Source of the DNA: CAYSCW01 sp964449165
GTDB lineage: Bacteria > Acidobacteriota > Aminicenantia > Aminicenantales > Aminicenantaceae
Reading direction: 5' to 3'
Length of the DNA: 53,591 nucleotides
NCBI GenBank assembly: GCA_964449165.1
Contig: CAYVAT010000021.1
Location: 1-53,591, forward strand
Shown piece after piece: positions 34,527 to 43,522 of the stretch. Position numbers and translations under genes: made by a program. Numbering within the stretch: the first letter of the stretch is position 1; the number at the start of each line of letters is the position of its first letter. Below the pieces are notes generated by a model, which saw nothing but the letters and a program-made list of their open reading frames with translations, had not been told where the DNA came from and made no database searches.

Positions 34527-35474
34527 ATGGATGATCCCCTCTGTCTTTTTAGAAGAAGAATTCATAATCGCTTCATTATTGTTATCGTCTTCTGTGTCTT
34601 CATCCTCACCAGGCTGCTCTTTGCTGAAAACTCAAAAATAAAAATTGTGGCAACGGTCTTTCCGCTCATGGAATTTTCACGAGCTGTCTGTGGCGAGAGA
34701 GGAGAAGTGAGTTTGCTTATTCCTCCCGGAGCAGAAATCCATACCTGGAATCCAAGGCCGAGTGATATTGTTAAAATTTCTTCTGCAGACCTTTTCATCT
34801 ATGTGGGAGCTAACCTCGAGCCTTGGATATATGATCTCCTGAAGAGCATAAAGAATCCGGCCTTAAGGATTCTCGAAGCCAGCAGAGATTTACCTTTGCT
34901 TGAGGTATTTACAGATTCCCATGGACATGGTCATTCTCATGGAGAGTTGGATCCTCATATCTGGTTGGATTTTGAACTGGATCAGATTATTGTCGACAGA
35001 ATCGCTACTTTGCTTTCAGATATAGATGCAAAGTACTCATCATTTTATCAACATAACGCTACCTCTTACAAAGAGAAACTTCAGCTACTGCACGAGCAAT
35101 TTCTGGATGGTTTGGAAGAATGTGCCAGCAGAGTGATCATCCTGGGTGGACATTCTGCCTTTGGTTATCTGGCTAAGAAGTATAACCTTCAGCAGATTTC
35201 TCTCTATGGTCTGAGTCCTGATTCTAAACCAACTCCGCGGCAGATGATCGAAGTCGTCGATCTTTCCAGGAAACATAAAGTTAAAGTCGTTTATTTTGAA
35301 GAATACGTGAGTGATGAATTGGCTCGAGTTTTAGCCAAAGAAATTGGAGCTCGGACCTTGGTTTTGAATCCAGGTGCCAACTTGAATAAGGATCAATTGG
35401 AGTCAGGCGTGAACTTTTTTGATATAATGAAAAAGAATCTGGAGAATTTAAGAAATGGCCTCAACTGCCGATAA
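34527..35474 (+). CDS. znuA: zinc ABC transporter substrate-binding protein
   Basis: The 315-aa protein has a signal peptide (about 13-34) and the ZnuA/TroA fold. A His-rich loop, SHGHGHSHGELDPHIWLD (about 130-147), supplies the mobile zinc-collecting segment and a metal ligand. Further ligands are His in GGHSAFGYL near residue 211 and Glu in VYFEEYVSD. CGGAGG precedes the ATG. Its end overlaps znuC by 20 bp. Manganese cannot be excluded, but the His-rich loop favours zinc. No Zur box was recognised. Confidence 0.9.
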   Translation: MDDPLCLFRRRIHNRFIIVIVFCVFILTRLLFAENSKIKIVATVFPLMEFSRAVCGERGEVSLLIPPGAEIHTWNPRPSDIVKISSADLFIYVGANLEPWIYDLLKSIKNPALRILEASRDLPLLEVFTDSHGHGHSHGELDPHIWLDFELDQIIVDRIATLLSDIDAKYSSFYQHNATSYKEKLQLLHEQFLDGLEECASRVIILGGHSAFGYLAKKYNLQQISLYGLSPDSKPTPRQMIEVVDLSRKHKVKVVYFEEYVSDELARVLAKEIGARTLVLNPGANLNKDQLESGVNFFDIMKKNLENLRNGLNCR

Positions 35475-36222
35475 TGTGGATAGATTGGTAGCTGTCAGGG
35501 ATGTTTCTTTCAGCTACAGTCAAGCACCTGTTCTGTCTCATGTAACCTTCAATATCAGTGCTGGAGATTTTTTAGCAATCATCGGGCCAAATGGATCAGG
35601 GAAGACAACTCTGGTCAAAATTATCTTAGGATTGCTGGAGCCCTCCAGCGGCGAAGTGGAGATCATGGGACAGAGAGTTAGCCGTTTTTCAGACTGGGAG
35701 AGGATTGGTTACGTACCTCAGAAAGCTACGCATATTGATCCTTTCTTTCCTGTATCTGTAAAGGAAGTGGTAGCTATGGGGCTTCTTTCCAGGAAAAACC
35801 AACAGAGGGTATCCAAGAAGATGGAAGAAGCTGCCATAAGAAAAGCATTAAGACAGGTGTGGATGGAAGACTTCCTGAACAGGCGTATTGGGAGTCTTTC
35901 CGGTGGTCAACAACAACGTGTTTTTATCGCTAGAGCTGTAGTCAACCGGCCCCTCATGCTCTTCCTTGATGAGCCAACAACAGGCGTGGATGCGGAAACA
36001 CAAGAACATTTTTATGACATACTCGACGATTTGAATAAAAAAGAAAAAATCACCATTGTACTCATCACTCATGAGATCGGTATTGTCAATATGCATATCA
36101 ACCGGGTAGCCTGCCTTAACCAGAAGCTGATCTATCATGGAGCCCATGAAGAATTCTGTCGGTCAGACGCCTTTAAAAACATGCTGGCAGGAGGCCATCA
36201 TGTCATTTCACATCGGCACTGA
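35455..36222 (+). CDS. znuC: zinc ABC transporter ATP-binding protein
   Basis: The 255-aa ATPase has Walker A GPNGSGKTTLVK near residue 44, signature LSGGQQQRV near residue 148, Walker B LMLFLDEP and the switch His in ITHEIG. The class is that of metal importers of the ZnuC/MntB type. It lies between znuA (20-bp overlap) and znuB (26 bp downstream), giving a complete importer. Confidence 0.92.
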   Translation: MASTADNVDRLVAVRDVSFSYSQAPVLSHVTFNISAGDFLAIIGPNGSGKTTLVKIILGLLEPSSGEVEIMGQRVSRFSDWERIGYVPQKATHIDPFFPVSVKEVVAMGLLSRKNQQRVSKKMEEAAIRKALRQVWMEDFLNRRIGSLSGGQQQRVFIARAVVNRPLMLFLDEPTTGVDAETQEHFYDILDDLNKKEKITIVLITHEIGIVNMHINRVACLNQKLIYHGAHEEFCRSDAFKNMLAGGHHVISHRH

Positions 36223-36248
36223 AGTGGTTTCCTGGTGCGATTGAATCC

Positions 36249-37058
36249 ATGGATGCTTTCCTGAGTTTTGGGTTTCTACAGCGCGCTCTCCTGGCTGGTG
36301 TTTTTGTAGCTATTGCCTGTGCCCTGCTGGGTGTTTTCCTCATCTTGAGACGCGATGCCATGATCGGTCATGGCTTAGCCCATGTTGCCTTTGCTGGAGT
36401 GGCTATCGGCCTCTTTTTAAAAGTCATGCCCCTGGCTTCAGCTTTGGTTATCGCTGTAATCACTGCCCTGGGAATCATGAAACTCAAGGAAAAGGCTGGT
36501 CTATATGGCGATACAGCTATAGCCATTTTCAGCAGTGCAGGATTTGCCCTGGGACTTCTCCTGGTGACTCTTGCCCGGAGTTTTAACGTCGATCTTTTTG
36601 GCTACCTCTTTGGGGAAATCCTGGCCATAGATTCAACCGAAGTCTGGCTCTCAATCGCACTGGCAGTATCTGTTGTGGTGATCGTGATCATCAATTATAA
36701 GAAATTCATGTACATGACATTCGATCGTGAATCAGCAAAAGCCTCCGGCATCAAGGTCAACAGGCTGGATATTCTGATCACTACTCTGACGGCCGTCACA
36801 GTTGTGCTGGGGATGAAAATTGTGGGCCTACTCCTCGTAGCAGCTCTTGTGGTTATTCCCGCTGCTGCTGGTCTTCAGCTTGCGTCAAATTTCAGACAGT
36901 CCATCGTTCTTTCCTCCATCGTTGCTGTCGCCTCGGTTGTTTTAGGCCTTGTTGTGGCCTTTTATCTGGATTTTCCGGCAGCGGGAACGATTGTTCTTCT
37001 TTCTTTTCTCATATTTGGCTTGTTTTTTGCCTTGAAAAAGAAGAGGAAGTTTTTTTGA
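36249..37058 (+). CDS. znuB: zinc ABC transporter permease
   Basis: The 269-aa protein has about eight to nine helices and the ABC-3 family pattern: RALLAGVFVAIACALLGVFL, LRRDAMIGHGLAHVAFAG near residue 37 and LLLVAALVVIPAAAG near residue 197. It is the membrane channel of the ZnuABC importer and the last gene of the operon. The next gene is convergent. Confidence 0.92.
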   Translation: MDAFLSFGFLQRALLAGVFVAIACALLGVFLILRRDAMIGHGLAHVAFAGVAIGLFLKVMPLASALVIAVITALGIMKLKEKAGLYGDTAIAIFSSAGFALGLLLVTLARSFNVDLFGYLFGEILAIDSTEVWLSIALAVSVVVIVIINYKKFMYMTFDRESAKASGIKVNRLDILITTLTAVTVVLGMKIVGLLLVAALVVIPAAAGLQLASNFRQSIVLSSIVAVASVVLGLVVAFYLDFPAAGTIVLLSFLIFGLFFALKKKRKFF

Positions 37059-37064
37059 TTGAGA

Positions 37065-37592
37065 TTATTTAGTCAAAGTTTCTAAAGTGTTCTTGAAGAC
37101 TGAATAGGCTCTCTCATCATAAAGACAAAAAATAATATTCTGCGGATAATCATGTTTTTCTAGAAATTCCTTGGCAACTTTGAGCATGATTTCGCTGCAT
37201 CTTTGGATGGGAAAACGGAAGATTCCTGTACTGATGGCTGGAAAGGCAATATCTTTGATTTGCTTTTGGTTTGCGATTTTAAGGCTGTTCAAGGTGGCTT
37301 TAGCCAATTTTTCATCCTCATCTCCTTCACCATAAACTGGACCTGCGGCGTGGATAACGTATTTTGCCTTTAAATTACCAGCTCCGGTTATCACAGCTTC
37401 TCCCACTTCTATGGGGCCGATTTGATTGCACTCTTCTTGGATGGAAGGACCTCCGAAATTTCTGATGGCGCCAGCCACACCTCCTCCGAGGATTAGAGAT
37501 TTATTGGCTGCATTGACTATCGCCTCCACATCCACCAAGACTATATTTCCTTCAACTAGCTTCATTTTCCTATTGTTAAATCTATATTCCAT
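37065..37592 (-). CDS. macrodomain protein (ADP-ribose hydrolase-like)
   Basis: The 175-aa protein is a single macrodomain: VDAIVNAANKSLILGGGVAGAI (about 21-42) and the phosphate loop AFPAISTGIFRFP near residue 122 are the ADP-ribose-binding motifs of the YmdB/MacroD class, with the catalytic Asn and Asp-equivalent positions. The reaction is removal of ADP-ribose from proteins or of acetyl from O-acetyl-ADP-ribose. It follows the nicotinamidase-like gene on the same strand by 63 bp, a neighbourhood that fits NAD metabolism. Confidence 0.92.
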   Translation of the reverse strand: MEYRFNNRKMKLVEGNIVLVDVEAIVNAANKSLILGGGVAGAIRNFGGPSIQEECNQIGPIEVGEAVITGAGNLKAKYVIHAAGPVYGEGDEDEKLAKATLNSLKIANQKQIKDIAFPAISTGIFRFPIQRCSEIMLKVAKEFLEKHDYPQNIIFCLYDERAYSVFKNTLETLTK

Positions 37593-37655
37593 TTTTGCTC
37601 CTTAATCAAAAATAAATTACAGGACATAAGCATCCCTCACCCTTTTCAATCTCGA

Positions 37656-38171
37656 TCATACTATTTCAGCCCCGTAAGTCTTTTTTATTTTTTCCAGAGA
37701 GAATCGATGCGCTTGCGGGTCGAAGTCAGCCACTCCATCTTTATAGACGATGACTTTGTGATCCCTGTTTCGCAGGTCTCCAACTGTATCCATAACGCAG
37801 ATAGAGGTGCAGACTCCAAGCACATGGACTTCGGTTATGTCGTGCTTTTGGAGCACATCGTCCAGGTTGGTGTTATAGAAAGCGCTGTAACGGGTTTTGC
37901 GGATGATCGGATCTTTATCGTCTACAGGAAGCTCATCGATGATTTGTGCCCCTTCTGTTCCTGCCACGCAGTGTTTAGGAAAAATCTTAAACTCAATATC
38001 ATCGGGAGCATGGGAGTCACAGATAAAAACAACCAAGTCTTCGTTTTTATGGAATTCCTCGATTTTTCCTTTAACAAAAGGTATGATTTCGCGGGACTTA
38101 TCTCCACAGTAAAGCGCTCCATCCTTGCGCAGGAAATCATTGAGCATATCGATAATAAAAAGGGCTTTCAA
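37656..38171 (-). CDS. nicotinamidase/isochorismatase-family cysteine hydrolase
   Basis: The 171-aa protein has the triad of the family: Asp in IIDMLNDF near residue 8, Lys in IIRKTRYSAF near residue 95 and Cys in LGVCTSICVMDT near residue 120. ICDSHAPDDIEF and FPKHCVAGTEGA supply the His and Asp metal ligands typical of nicotinamidases. Conversion of nicotinamide to nicotinate is likely; other amides are possible. An upstream Shine-Dalgarno AAGGAGGA is clear. Confidence 0.86.
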   Translation of the reverse strand: MKALFIIDMLNDFLRKDGALYCGDKSREIIPFVKGKIEEFHKNEDLVVFICDSHAPDDIEFKIFPKHCVAGTEGAQIIDELPVDDKDPIIRKTRYSAFYNTNLDDVLQKHDITEVHVLGVCTSICVMDTVGDLRNRDHKVIVYKDGVADFDPQAHRFSLEKIKKTYGAEIV

Positions 38172-38303
38172 TTCATCCTCCTTTCAATGTCTGTTGCACT
38201 ACTTTTATGGAGCAAACTTTATTTTAATACACAGGAAGAGATTTTAGGGAATGTGCTGTTAAAAACCGAATGTTTTTCCATATCAAAAAAAGCGGACTCT
38301 TCT

Positions 38304-38828
38304 TCATTTGTTATGCATCCATTTTATGACATCTTGGTATGAAGTTTCAAAATTTATCCTGTTCACCTTAAGGATTGTTATATCCTTCCTTGTTTTGATT
38401 CTGTCAGTAAACTCATTCCTTCTCTCCATGATTGTGGCTAAAACCTTCTGAGGTGAATCAAGGGCTTGAGTGAGGATGTCTCTGAATTTTTTTGAGAAGA
38501 GCTCCATCTTGCCGATCTCATCCACGATGATGATATGGCCAGATGATAGAGCTTTCTCGATGGCCGCACATCCGATTGATTCCAAATCATCAAGGTTAAC
38601 TCCGTAGCTCCCAAGGCGATACAAGGAGGGCATCCCCTTTCGGGCTAAAACACCTCTTTTTCCTTCTGGATAAGAGATGATTTGGAAGCCGACTCGATTT
38701 CCTTTTTCCCTTATTTCCTCGGTAATAAATCCTCCTACTTCTCCTGAAAAGTCCGGATGAATACTTATTTTCTTAATGAGAGTTGTTTTTCCACAGCGGG
38801 GGGGACCGGTAATGAGCAGGTTGTTCAA
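38304..38828 (-). CDS. THEP1-type nucleoside-triphosphatase
   Basis: The 174-aa protein has P-loop GPPRCGKT (residues 8-15), GGFITEEIRE near residue 32 and Walker B IIIVDEIGKMEL near residue 99, the marks of the THEP1/DUF265 NTPase family (human cancer-related NTPase fold). Its cellular role is not settled. Its start lies 2 bp beyond the end of the formiminotransferase gene, so it belongs to the same operon. Confidence 0.9.
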   Translation of the reverse strand: MNNLLITGPPRCGKTTLIKKISIHPDFSGEVGGFITEEIREKGNRVGFQIISYPEGKRGVLARKGMPSLYRLGSYGVNLDDLESIGCAAIEKALSSGHIIIVDEIGKMELFSKKFRDILTQALDSPQKVLATIMERRNEFTDRIKTRKDITILKVNRINFETSYQDVIKWMHNK

Positions 38829-38830
38829 TG

Positions 38831-40501
38831 CTACTGGAGTTCTTTTTCGATGATTTCTTTTATTCCCTTGCTCAGTTTCTCTGATTTTTTCTTCAAAGAA
38901 TCGGCTTTTTTCCTCGTATTTGATTTGAATTTTTCATCCTGGATGCTGGGAAGGTTTATCCTGACATTATAATAGGCCCCTTCTGCGGCTGCTTGAGCCG
39001 CGAGGCCTGCAACTCCTGCATCACTTATGGAATTTTTATTTCCGTGTAAAGCTACTTCTTTAGCCAGCTCCAGAGCTTCAAGACTTCTCTCCAAGACGTT
39101 CATGGGGACCAGAGTGGCTTGCTTTGAAGCTTCTTCCACAGCCTTCTCTCTTTCCAGTTTTTGTTCATCAGTTTTTTTCTTCATTTTGAAAGCAGCCATC
39201 AGGTTATTGAAAGCTTGACTATCCAGGTCGACGGCATGCAGGAATTCATCTTTAACCGCTTGCGCCTTGACCGCTATTTCCTTCACTTTATCCTGCACAT
39301 CTGGATAATCCTTCTTTCCTACCGTTAGGTTAGCCACCATGGAAGCAAGGGAGGCAGCCAGAGCACCACAGAGAGCCGCGGTGCTTCCTCCTCCTGGAGC
39401 AGGAGAATCTGAAGAAAGCTCGTTAGCAAATTCTCTAAGGTTGAGTTTGATAAGGGATTGGCCTTCTTCCTTAACCTGGTACTCGATGATCTTTTTTTGA
39501 GTATCAAACGGTGCAACATCGTTCAGTCCCAAAGAGATGACCGCTGCCTTGATCAGTTCTTCCTCAGGGACTCCCGGGCTTTTTCCCTGTTTTTCTAGAT
39601 AGTACTTGCCAGCCATGAGAAGCGCTTCTCTAGGAATCAAGCCCACCAGCTCACTACCTGTAACCCTCAGACCGAGTTTTTCTGCCTCCTTTATGGCCTC
39701 ATCGAACACAAGATGAGGAGGAGAGATTTTGTAATTGATGAAATTTATCGAGATCTGAGCGATGTCGTAGTCCTCTATGTACCATCCCACTGCTTTAACG
39801 GCTTCGAATTTTCCTTGATTTCGTTGAGCTTTTCCGTTCTTGTCCCTTATGATCTTTCCATTTTTGTCCCTTTTTGCCCGCCCTTTTTCTCTTAAATTAA
39901 GAGCGATCTGATGAGCCAGCCTCCGCTCCTTTGTGTTGAGATTGATGTTGTAGGCGATCAGGAATTCCCTGGCGCCAATCACTGTGGCTCCTGCTTTTGG
40001 ATTAAACTCAGGTTTACCGTAGTCAGGGATCCATTGTGGATCTTTCAATTTTTGTGGGAGGCCTTCATATTCGCCTTCTCGTATAACGGCCAGATTCTTC
40101 CTTTCAGGCTTTTGGGCCGCTTCTTCGTAGAGATAAACGGGTATACCCAGTTCATTGGCTACTTTTTTTGCTAATTCATGGGCAATCTGGACACAATCCT
40201 CCATAGTCACTCCGGTAACTGGCACAAATGGGCAAACATCTGTGGCTCCTATCCGACTGTGGGCCCCAGAGTGTTTGCTCATATCGATGACCTCAGCTGC
40301 TTTTTTTATAGCCTTAAAAGCAGCCTCTTTGACTCCGGAAGGAGTACCGATAAAAGTGACTACGGTGCGGTTTGTGGATTCGCCTGGATCCACATCGAGA
40401 AGAGTGACTCCAGGCGTGGATTCTATCTCTTTGGTGATCTCGTTTATTTTTTCCTTATTTCTTCCTTCGCTGAAATTGGGAACACACTCAACCAGTTTCA
40501 T
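38831..40501 (-). CDS. ftcD: glutamate formiminotransferase / formimidoyl-THF cyclodeaminase fusion
   Basis: The 556-aa protein has three parts: formiminotransferase N-domain (1-180, opening CVPNFSEGRN), C-domain (180-325) and cyclodeaminase (about 355-550, with SSDSPAPGGGSTAALCGALA). Animal FTCD is about 540 aa. It moves the formimino group from formiminoglutamate to tetrahydrofolate and then releases ammonia, ending histidine breakdown. A charged insert near 215-235 (KRDKNGKIIRDKNGKAQRN) repeats itself. The start overlaps the upstream M16 gene by 14 bp. No hut genes lie in the window. Confidence 0.94.
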   Translation of the reverse strand: MKLVECVPNFSEGRNKEKINEITKEIESTPGVTLLDVDPGESTNRTVVTFIGTPSGVKEAAFKAIKKAAEVIDMSKHSGAHSRIGATDVCPFVPVTGVTMEDCVQIAHELAKKVANELGIPVYLYEEAAQKPERKNLAVIREGEYEGLPQKLKDPQWIPDYGKPEFNPKAGATVIGAREFLIAYNINLNTKERRLAHQIALNLREKGRAKRDKNGKIIRDKNGKAQRNQGKFEAVKAVGWYIEDYDIAQISINFINYKISPPHLVFDEAIKEAEKLGLRVTGSELVGLIPREALLMAGKYYLEKQGKSPGVPEEELIKAAVISLGLNDVAPFDTQKKIIEYQVKEEGQSLIKLNLREFANELSSDSPAPGGGSTAALCGALAASLASMVANLTVGKKDYPDVQDKVKEIAVKAQAVKDEFLHAVDLDSQAFNNLMAAFKMKKKTDEQKLEREKAVEEASKQATLVPMNVLERSLEALELAKEVALHGNKNSISDAGVAGLAAQAAAEGAYYNVRINLPSIQDEKFKSNTRKKADSLKKKSEKLSKGIKEIIEKELQ

Positions 40502-41948
40502 CAGACTTTTCCTTTCTCATTGAATATTGAAGAATACCTTTTTTGTAGACCTCTACCTCCTCAAACTCGGTGAGATGGTCAAGTAGAATGTCTTTATCAC
40601 CCACGATAACAACCACCGGAGTGAGGAGCGGGTATTTCTGGGCTGTCTCGAAGACCTTATCAGCATCGATAAGCATAATATTTTCATAGTATTTATCCCA
40701 GTGTTCTTCTCCTAGTTGAAATGCCTTAATGCGGGCAATTTTAAGAGAAAGATTATCCAGAGTTTCGATGTCCAGCGGAAAATTGCCGATCAAATAGGAT
40801 TTAGCTTGCTCGATCTCATAACTGGGAAATTTTTGTTCAGTGATCCTTTTCATCTCTCCTAGTGCCTCATTCACAGCCGCATAAATAACTTCAGGTCTGA
40901 CTTTGGCCCTGACTAGAAAAACTCCGCAGGCTTTAAACAATTCAAAATTGCTGAAAGCGTAATAAGCATATCCCTTCGATTCTCTCAGGTTCATGAACAG
41001 CCTGCTGTTTGCCGTACCTCCCAATACTTGATTCAGAACAATCAGCGGAAAGAAATCTTCACTGCTTAGAGGAGCTATAACGTTTCCCATATATATGGTT
41101 GCATCTCTTTCATGCGGGAGATCGACAAAACAAATTTTTACCTTCTCATTAGCCGCAGGGGCAGATAAGGGAGTAAACTCTTTTTCCTTCCTTTTCCAGG
41201 TGTTGAAATAACTGCTCACTTTTCTCGAAGCGATGCTCAAGGTAAGATTGCCAGTTAGAATGATCTGGGAATTATTGGGAATATAATATTTTTCATAGAA
41301 TGACAGGAGAGTACTCTGGTTGATATTTTTTATAACATCCTCATGAAAGAGGCTTTTTTGATAAGGATGATCTTTGAATAGAATATGAAAGAGCTGTCTT
41401 CTAGCGGCATATTCAGGGTCCTCTAACCTATCTAAAAGGTCATAATACATGGATCTTTTCACGTTATCCATCTCTCTTCTGGTGAAGGAAGGCTGAAGAA
41501 TTAATTCACTGATAATGCTTAGCCCTTCATCCATGAATTCCTCCAAGAAGGTAAAAGTGAACATGGAATAATCGGGATAAGTGGAGGCAGAAAAATTACC
41601 TCCGATTGCTTCAACCCTTTCTTCTATTTCTTCAGCAGAATTCTTCAAGGTCCTTCTGGTCAGCATATTCGCTGTAAAGGTAGCTGTTCCTGGAAATTCT
41701 TCCGGAGAAGAACTTTCTCCAGCGAAGACGATCAGTCTTAAGGCTATGAGCGGAGAATTCTCTCTATAGATGACATGGAGAGTGAGGCCGTTGGAAAGAA
41801 CAGCTGTTTCGATTTGAGGAAGGTTGAGCTCAGGAAGAGGATCAGGATGGGGCGGCGATTTCCTGAATCTTTCCTGTGCTTTGAGGTTTAAATTCCAACC
41901 ACTGAGAAAGCAGAGAATAAGAAGGAGGTTGAAGGCTCTTTTGATCAT
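40488..41948 (-). CDS. M16-family pseudopeptidase subunit (non-catalytic type)
   Basis: The 486-aa protein has a signal peptide (1-24) and two M16 domains. The usual HxxEH is replaced by T90, A93 and N94 in GTATFTANM, so no zinc can be held; this is typical of the non-catalytic partner in heterodimeric M16 enzymes (as in processing-peptidase alpha). A glycine-rich LGGTANSRLFMNLRESKGYAY loop in the C-terminal half, the substrate-gripping part, is kept. It overlaps its upstream partner by 4 bp. Confidence 0.87.
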   Translation of the reverse strand: MIKRAFNLLLILCFLSGWNLNLKAQERFRKSPPHPDPLPELNLPQIETAVLSNGLTLHVIYRENSPLIALRLIVFAGESSSPEEFPGTATFTANMLTRRTLKNSAEEIEERVEAIGGNFSASTYPDYSMFTFTFLEEFMDEGLSIISELILQPSFTRREMDNVKRSMYYDLLDRLEDPEYAARRQLFHILFKDHPYQKSLFHEDVIKNINQSTLLSFYEKYYIPNNSQIILTGNLTLSIASRKVSSYFNTWKRKEKEFTPLSAPAANEKVKICFVDLPHERDATIYMGNVIAPLSSEDFFPLIVLNQVLGGTANSRLFMNLRESKGYAYYAFSNFELFKACGVFLVRAKVRPEVIYAAVNEALGEMKRITEQKFPSYEIEQAKSYLIGNFPLDIETLDNLSLKIARIKAFQLGEEHWDKYYENIMLIDADKVFETAQKYPLLTPVVVIVGDKDILLDHLTEFEEVEVYKKGILQYSMRKEKSDETG

Positions 41949-43273
41949 CTTGCCTTAACATGAAGAAGTATATTTTCCTGGGCGAAATATTTGTTCATAG
42001 CACCTGCAATTTCTGGAGGCTTAACTGATAAATATTTATTCAATTCCTCAGAAACATTTTCTACATTATTCTGACTCAGATAAGATTCAGCCAGAAAAAT
42101 AGCTTTGTCTTCGTAAGTAGAGTATTGTTTGATATAGTCGATTCTAAACATGTTTTTTGATTTTCTCATTTCCTTTTCAGATATAATACCTGTTTTAAGC
42201 CGTGCAATCTCTGAAAAAACAGCTTTTTTGCTTCTTTCCAGCATAGTTTCATTGGTGCTGACAACGAATACCTTAAAAGCAGCCACATCTCTTCTTTCCT
42301 CAATTCCTCCGCTCAGCTCATAGGCTATCCGAATTTTCTTGATCAGCTTTTTATTCAGACGTGAAGTTTCACCCCGCAGGAGAAGATACTCGATTATCTT
42401 TAAAGGATAATAATCCTTTGAATGAGGGGGGGCGATTTGATAGCCCAGATAAAAGGCTGGCAACGAAGCGAGAGAATCTTCATAAGTCTTATCGATAGCT
42501 TTTTTATCTGAAGGCTGGGCTGATGGGGGAAGATCAATGTCTTCTCCCTTGGGTATTGTTTCAAAAAATCTGCGGACAAGCTTCATTGTATTACTCTTGT
42601 CTATATTTCCTGATATAGCAAGAACAGCATTATTCGGTCTATAGTAGGTCGCATAGAACTTTTTGACATCCTCCAGAGTGATTTCTCTCAAATCTGCTTC
42701 TCTTCCGAAAATCGGATGGCTGTGAGCAAAATCAGAAAAGAGATACTGGTCGAAGTAAACAGAGCATTCCAGGTAAGGATTTGCGATTTTCCTTTGGCGG
42801 ATTTCTTCGATGAGAGAGTTCCTCACCCGTGCTACATTGGATGCATTTATATCGAGGCTATTCATCCTGTCAGATTCAAGCCAGAGCACTAAAGCCAGTT
42901 GGTTAGATGGTACTGTCTGGGAGAACAGAGTCTGATCTGTTGTGGTGGTGGCGTTCAGTAATCCTCCGATTCTGCGAATAAAACCGATATGTTGCATTCG
43001 TCCGATGTTTTCTGACCCTTGAAACATGAGGTTTTCTAATAAATAGGCAAGACCGGACTTCCCTGGCTCCTCGTTGATTGAGCCAGCATGGTAAGCAACG
43101 GCAACGGAAACGAGCGGGAGAGAGTGGTCCTCGGAGAGAATCACTTTAAGACCATTTCTCAAGGTGTGGAGAGTGACAGGAAAGGAGAGTTTTTCAGGCT
43201 GTTGAGCAGAGGGCATCTCTAGGAATATGAATAATGGAAGAATCAACAATAAGATCGAAATTTTTTTACACAT
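41945..43273 (-). CDS. M16-family peptidase homologue with altered zinc motif
   Basis: The 442-aa protein has a signal peptide (1-23) and the M16 fold. Where active members have HxxEH, this has Y77-L-L-E80-N81 (GLAYLLENLMFQGS): both histidines are lost and the glutamate kept. The flanking block is otherwise normal, so this is substitution, not misalignment. With the non-catalytic partner next door, the pair has no intact active site. It could be a periplasmic chaperone or adaptor, or use a different metal site. Sequence error in two codons is the trivial alternative. Confidence 0.87.
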   Translation of the reverse strand: MCKKISILLLILPLFIFLEMPSAQQPEKLSFPVTLHTLRNGLKVILSEDHSLPLVSVAVAYHAGSINEEPGKSGLAYLLENLMFQGSENIGRMQHIGFIRRIGGLLNATTTTDQTLFSQTVPSNQLALVLWLESDRMNSLDINASNVARVRNSLIEEIRQRKIANPYLECSVYFDQYLFSDFAHSHPIFGREADLREITLEDVKKFYATYYRPNNAVLAISGNIDKSNTMKLVRRFFETIPKGEDIDLPPSAQPSDKKAIDKTYEDSLASLPAFYLGYQIAPPHSKDYYPLKIIEYLLLRGETSRLNKKLIKKIRIAYELSGGIEERRDVAAFKVFVVSTNETMLERSKKAVFSEIARLKTGIISEKEMRKSKNMFRIDYIKQYSTYEDKAIFLAESYLSQNNVENVSEELNKYLSVKPPEIAGAMNKYFAQENILLHVKAR

Positions 43274-43448
43274 GATGCCATCCTAGCAAGTAAGAATCTG
43301 AAGTATTAAAAATAACATAAATAGGCCAACATTTCCACTCAGTCCACCGGGATGTATCCTGCCAGGATGAAGACTTACTATAATTCGAGCCAAACTCAAG
43401 ATATGGTAGTCATCCCGAAAAATAATGTCTGCCCACCTTATTTCAGGA

Positions 43449-43477
43449 TTGAAAATAGATCGTATTTGTGTTAATTT
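43449..43477 (+). promoter_or_regulatory. candidate sigma-70 promoter of metK
   Basis: TTGAAA (43449-43454), 17-bp spacer, TAATTT (43472-43477), 45 bp before the ATG. The leader is too short for a SAM riboswitch, and none was seen in the 249-bp upstream region. Confidence 0.5.
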
Positions 43478-43522
43478 TTCTGCTAATCTTTTTCTCCGGA
43501 AAACAACCAGAGGAGGACGACG

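Noticed and set aside
37707..38342. 211-codon plus-strand frame opposite the nicotinamidase-like gene
   Set aside because: It is antisense to two recognisable genes and has no homology-like motifs; a shadow frame.
43274..43522. SAM riboswitch upstream of metK
   Set aside because: No conserved core or terminator pairing could be traced; a simple sigma-70 promoter explains the region.
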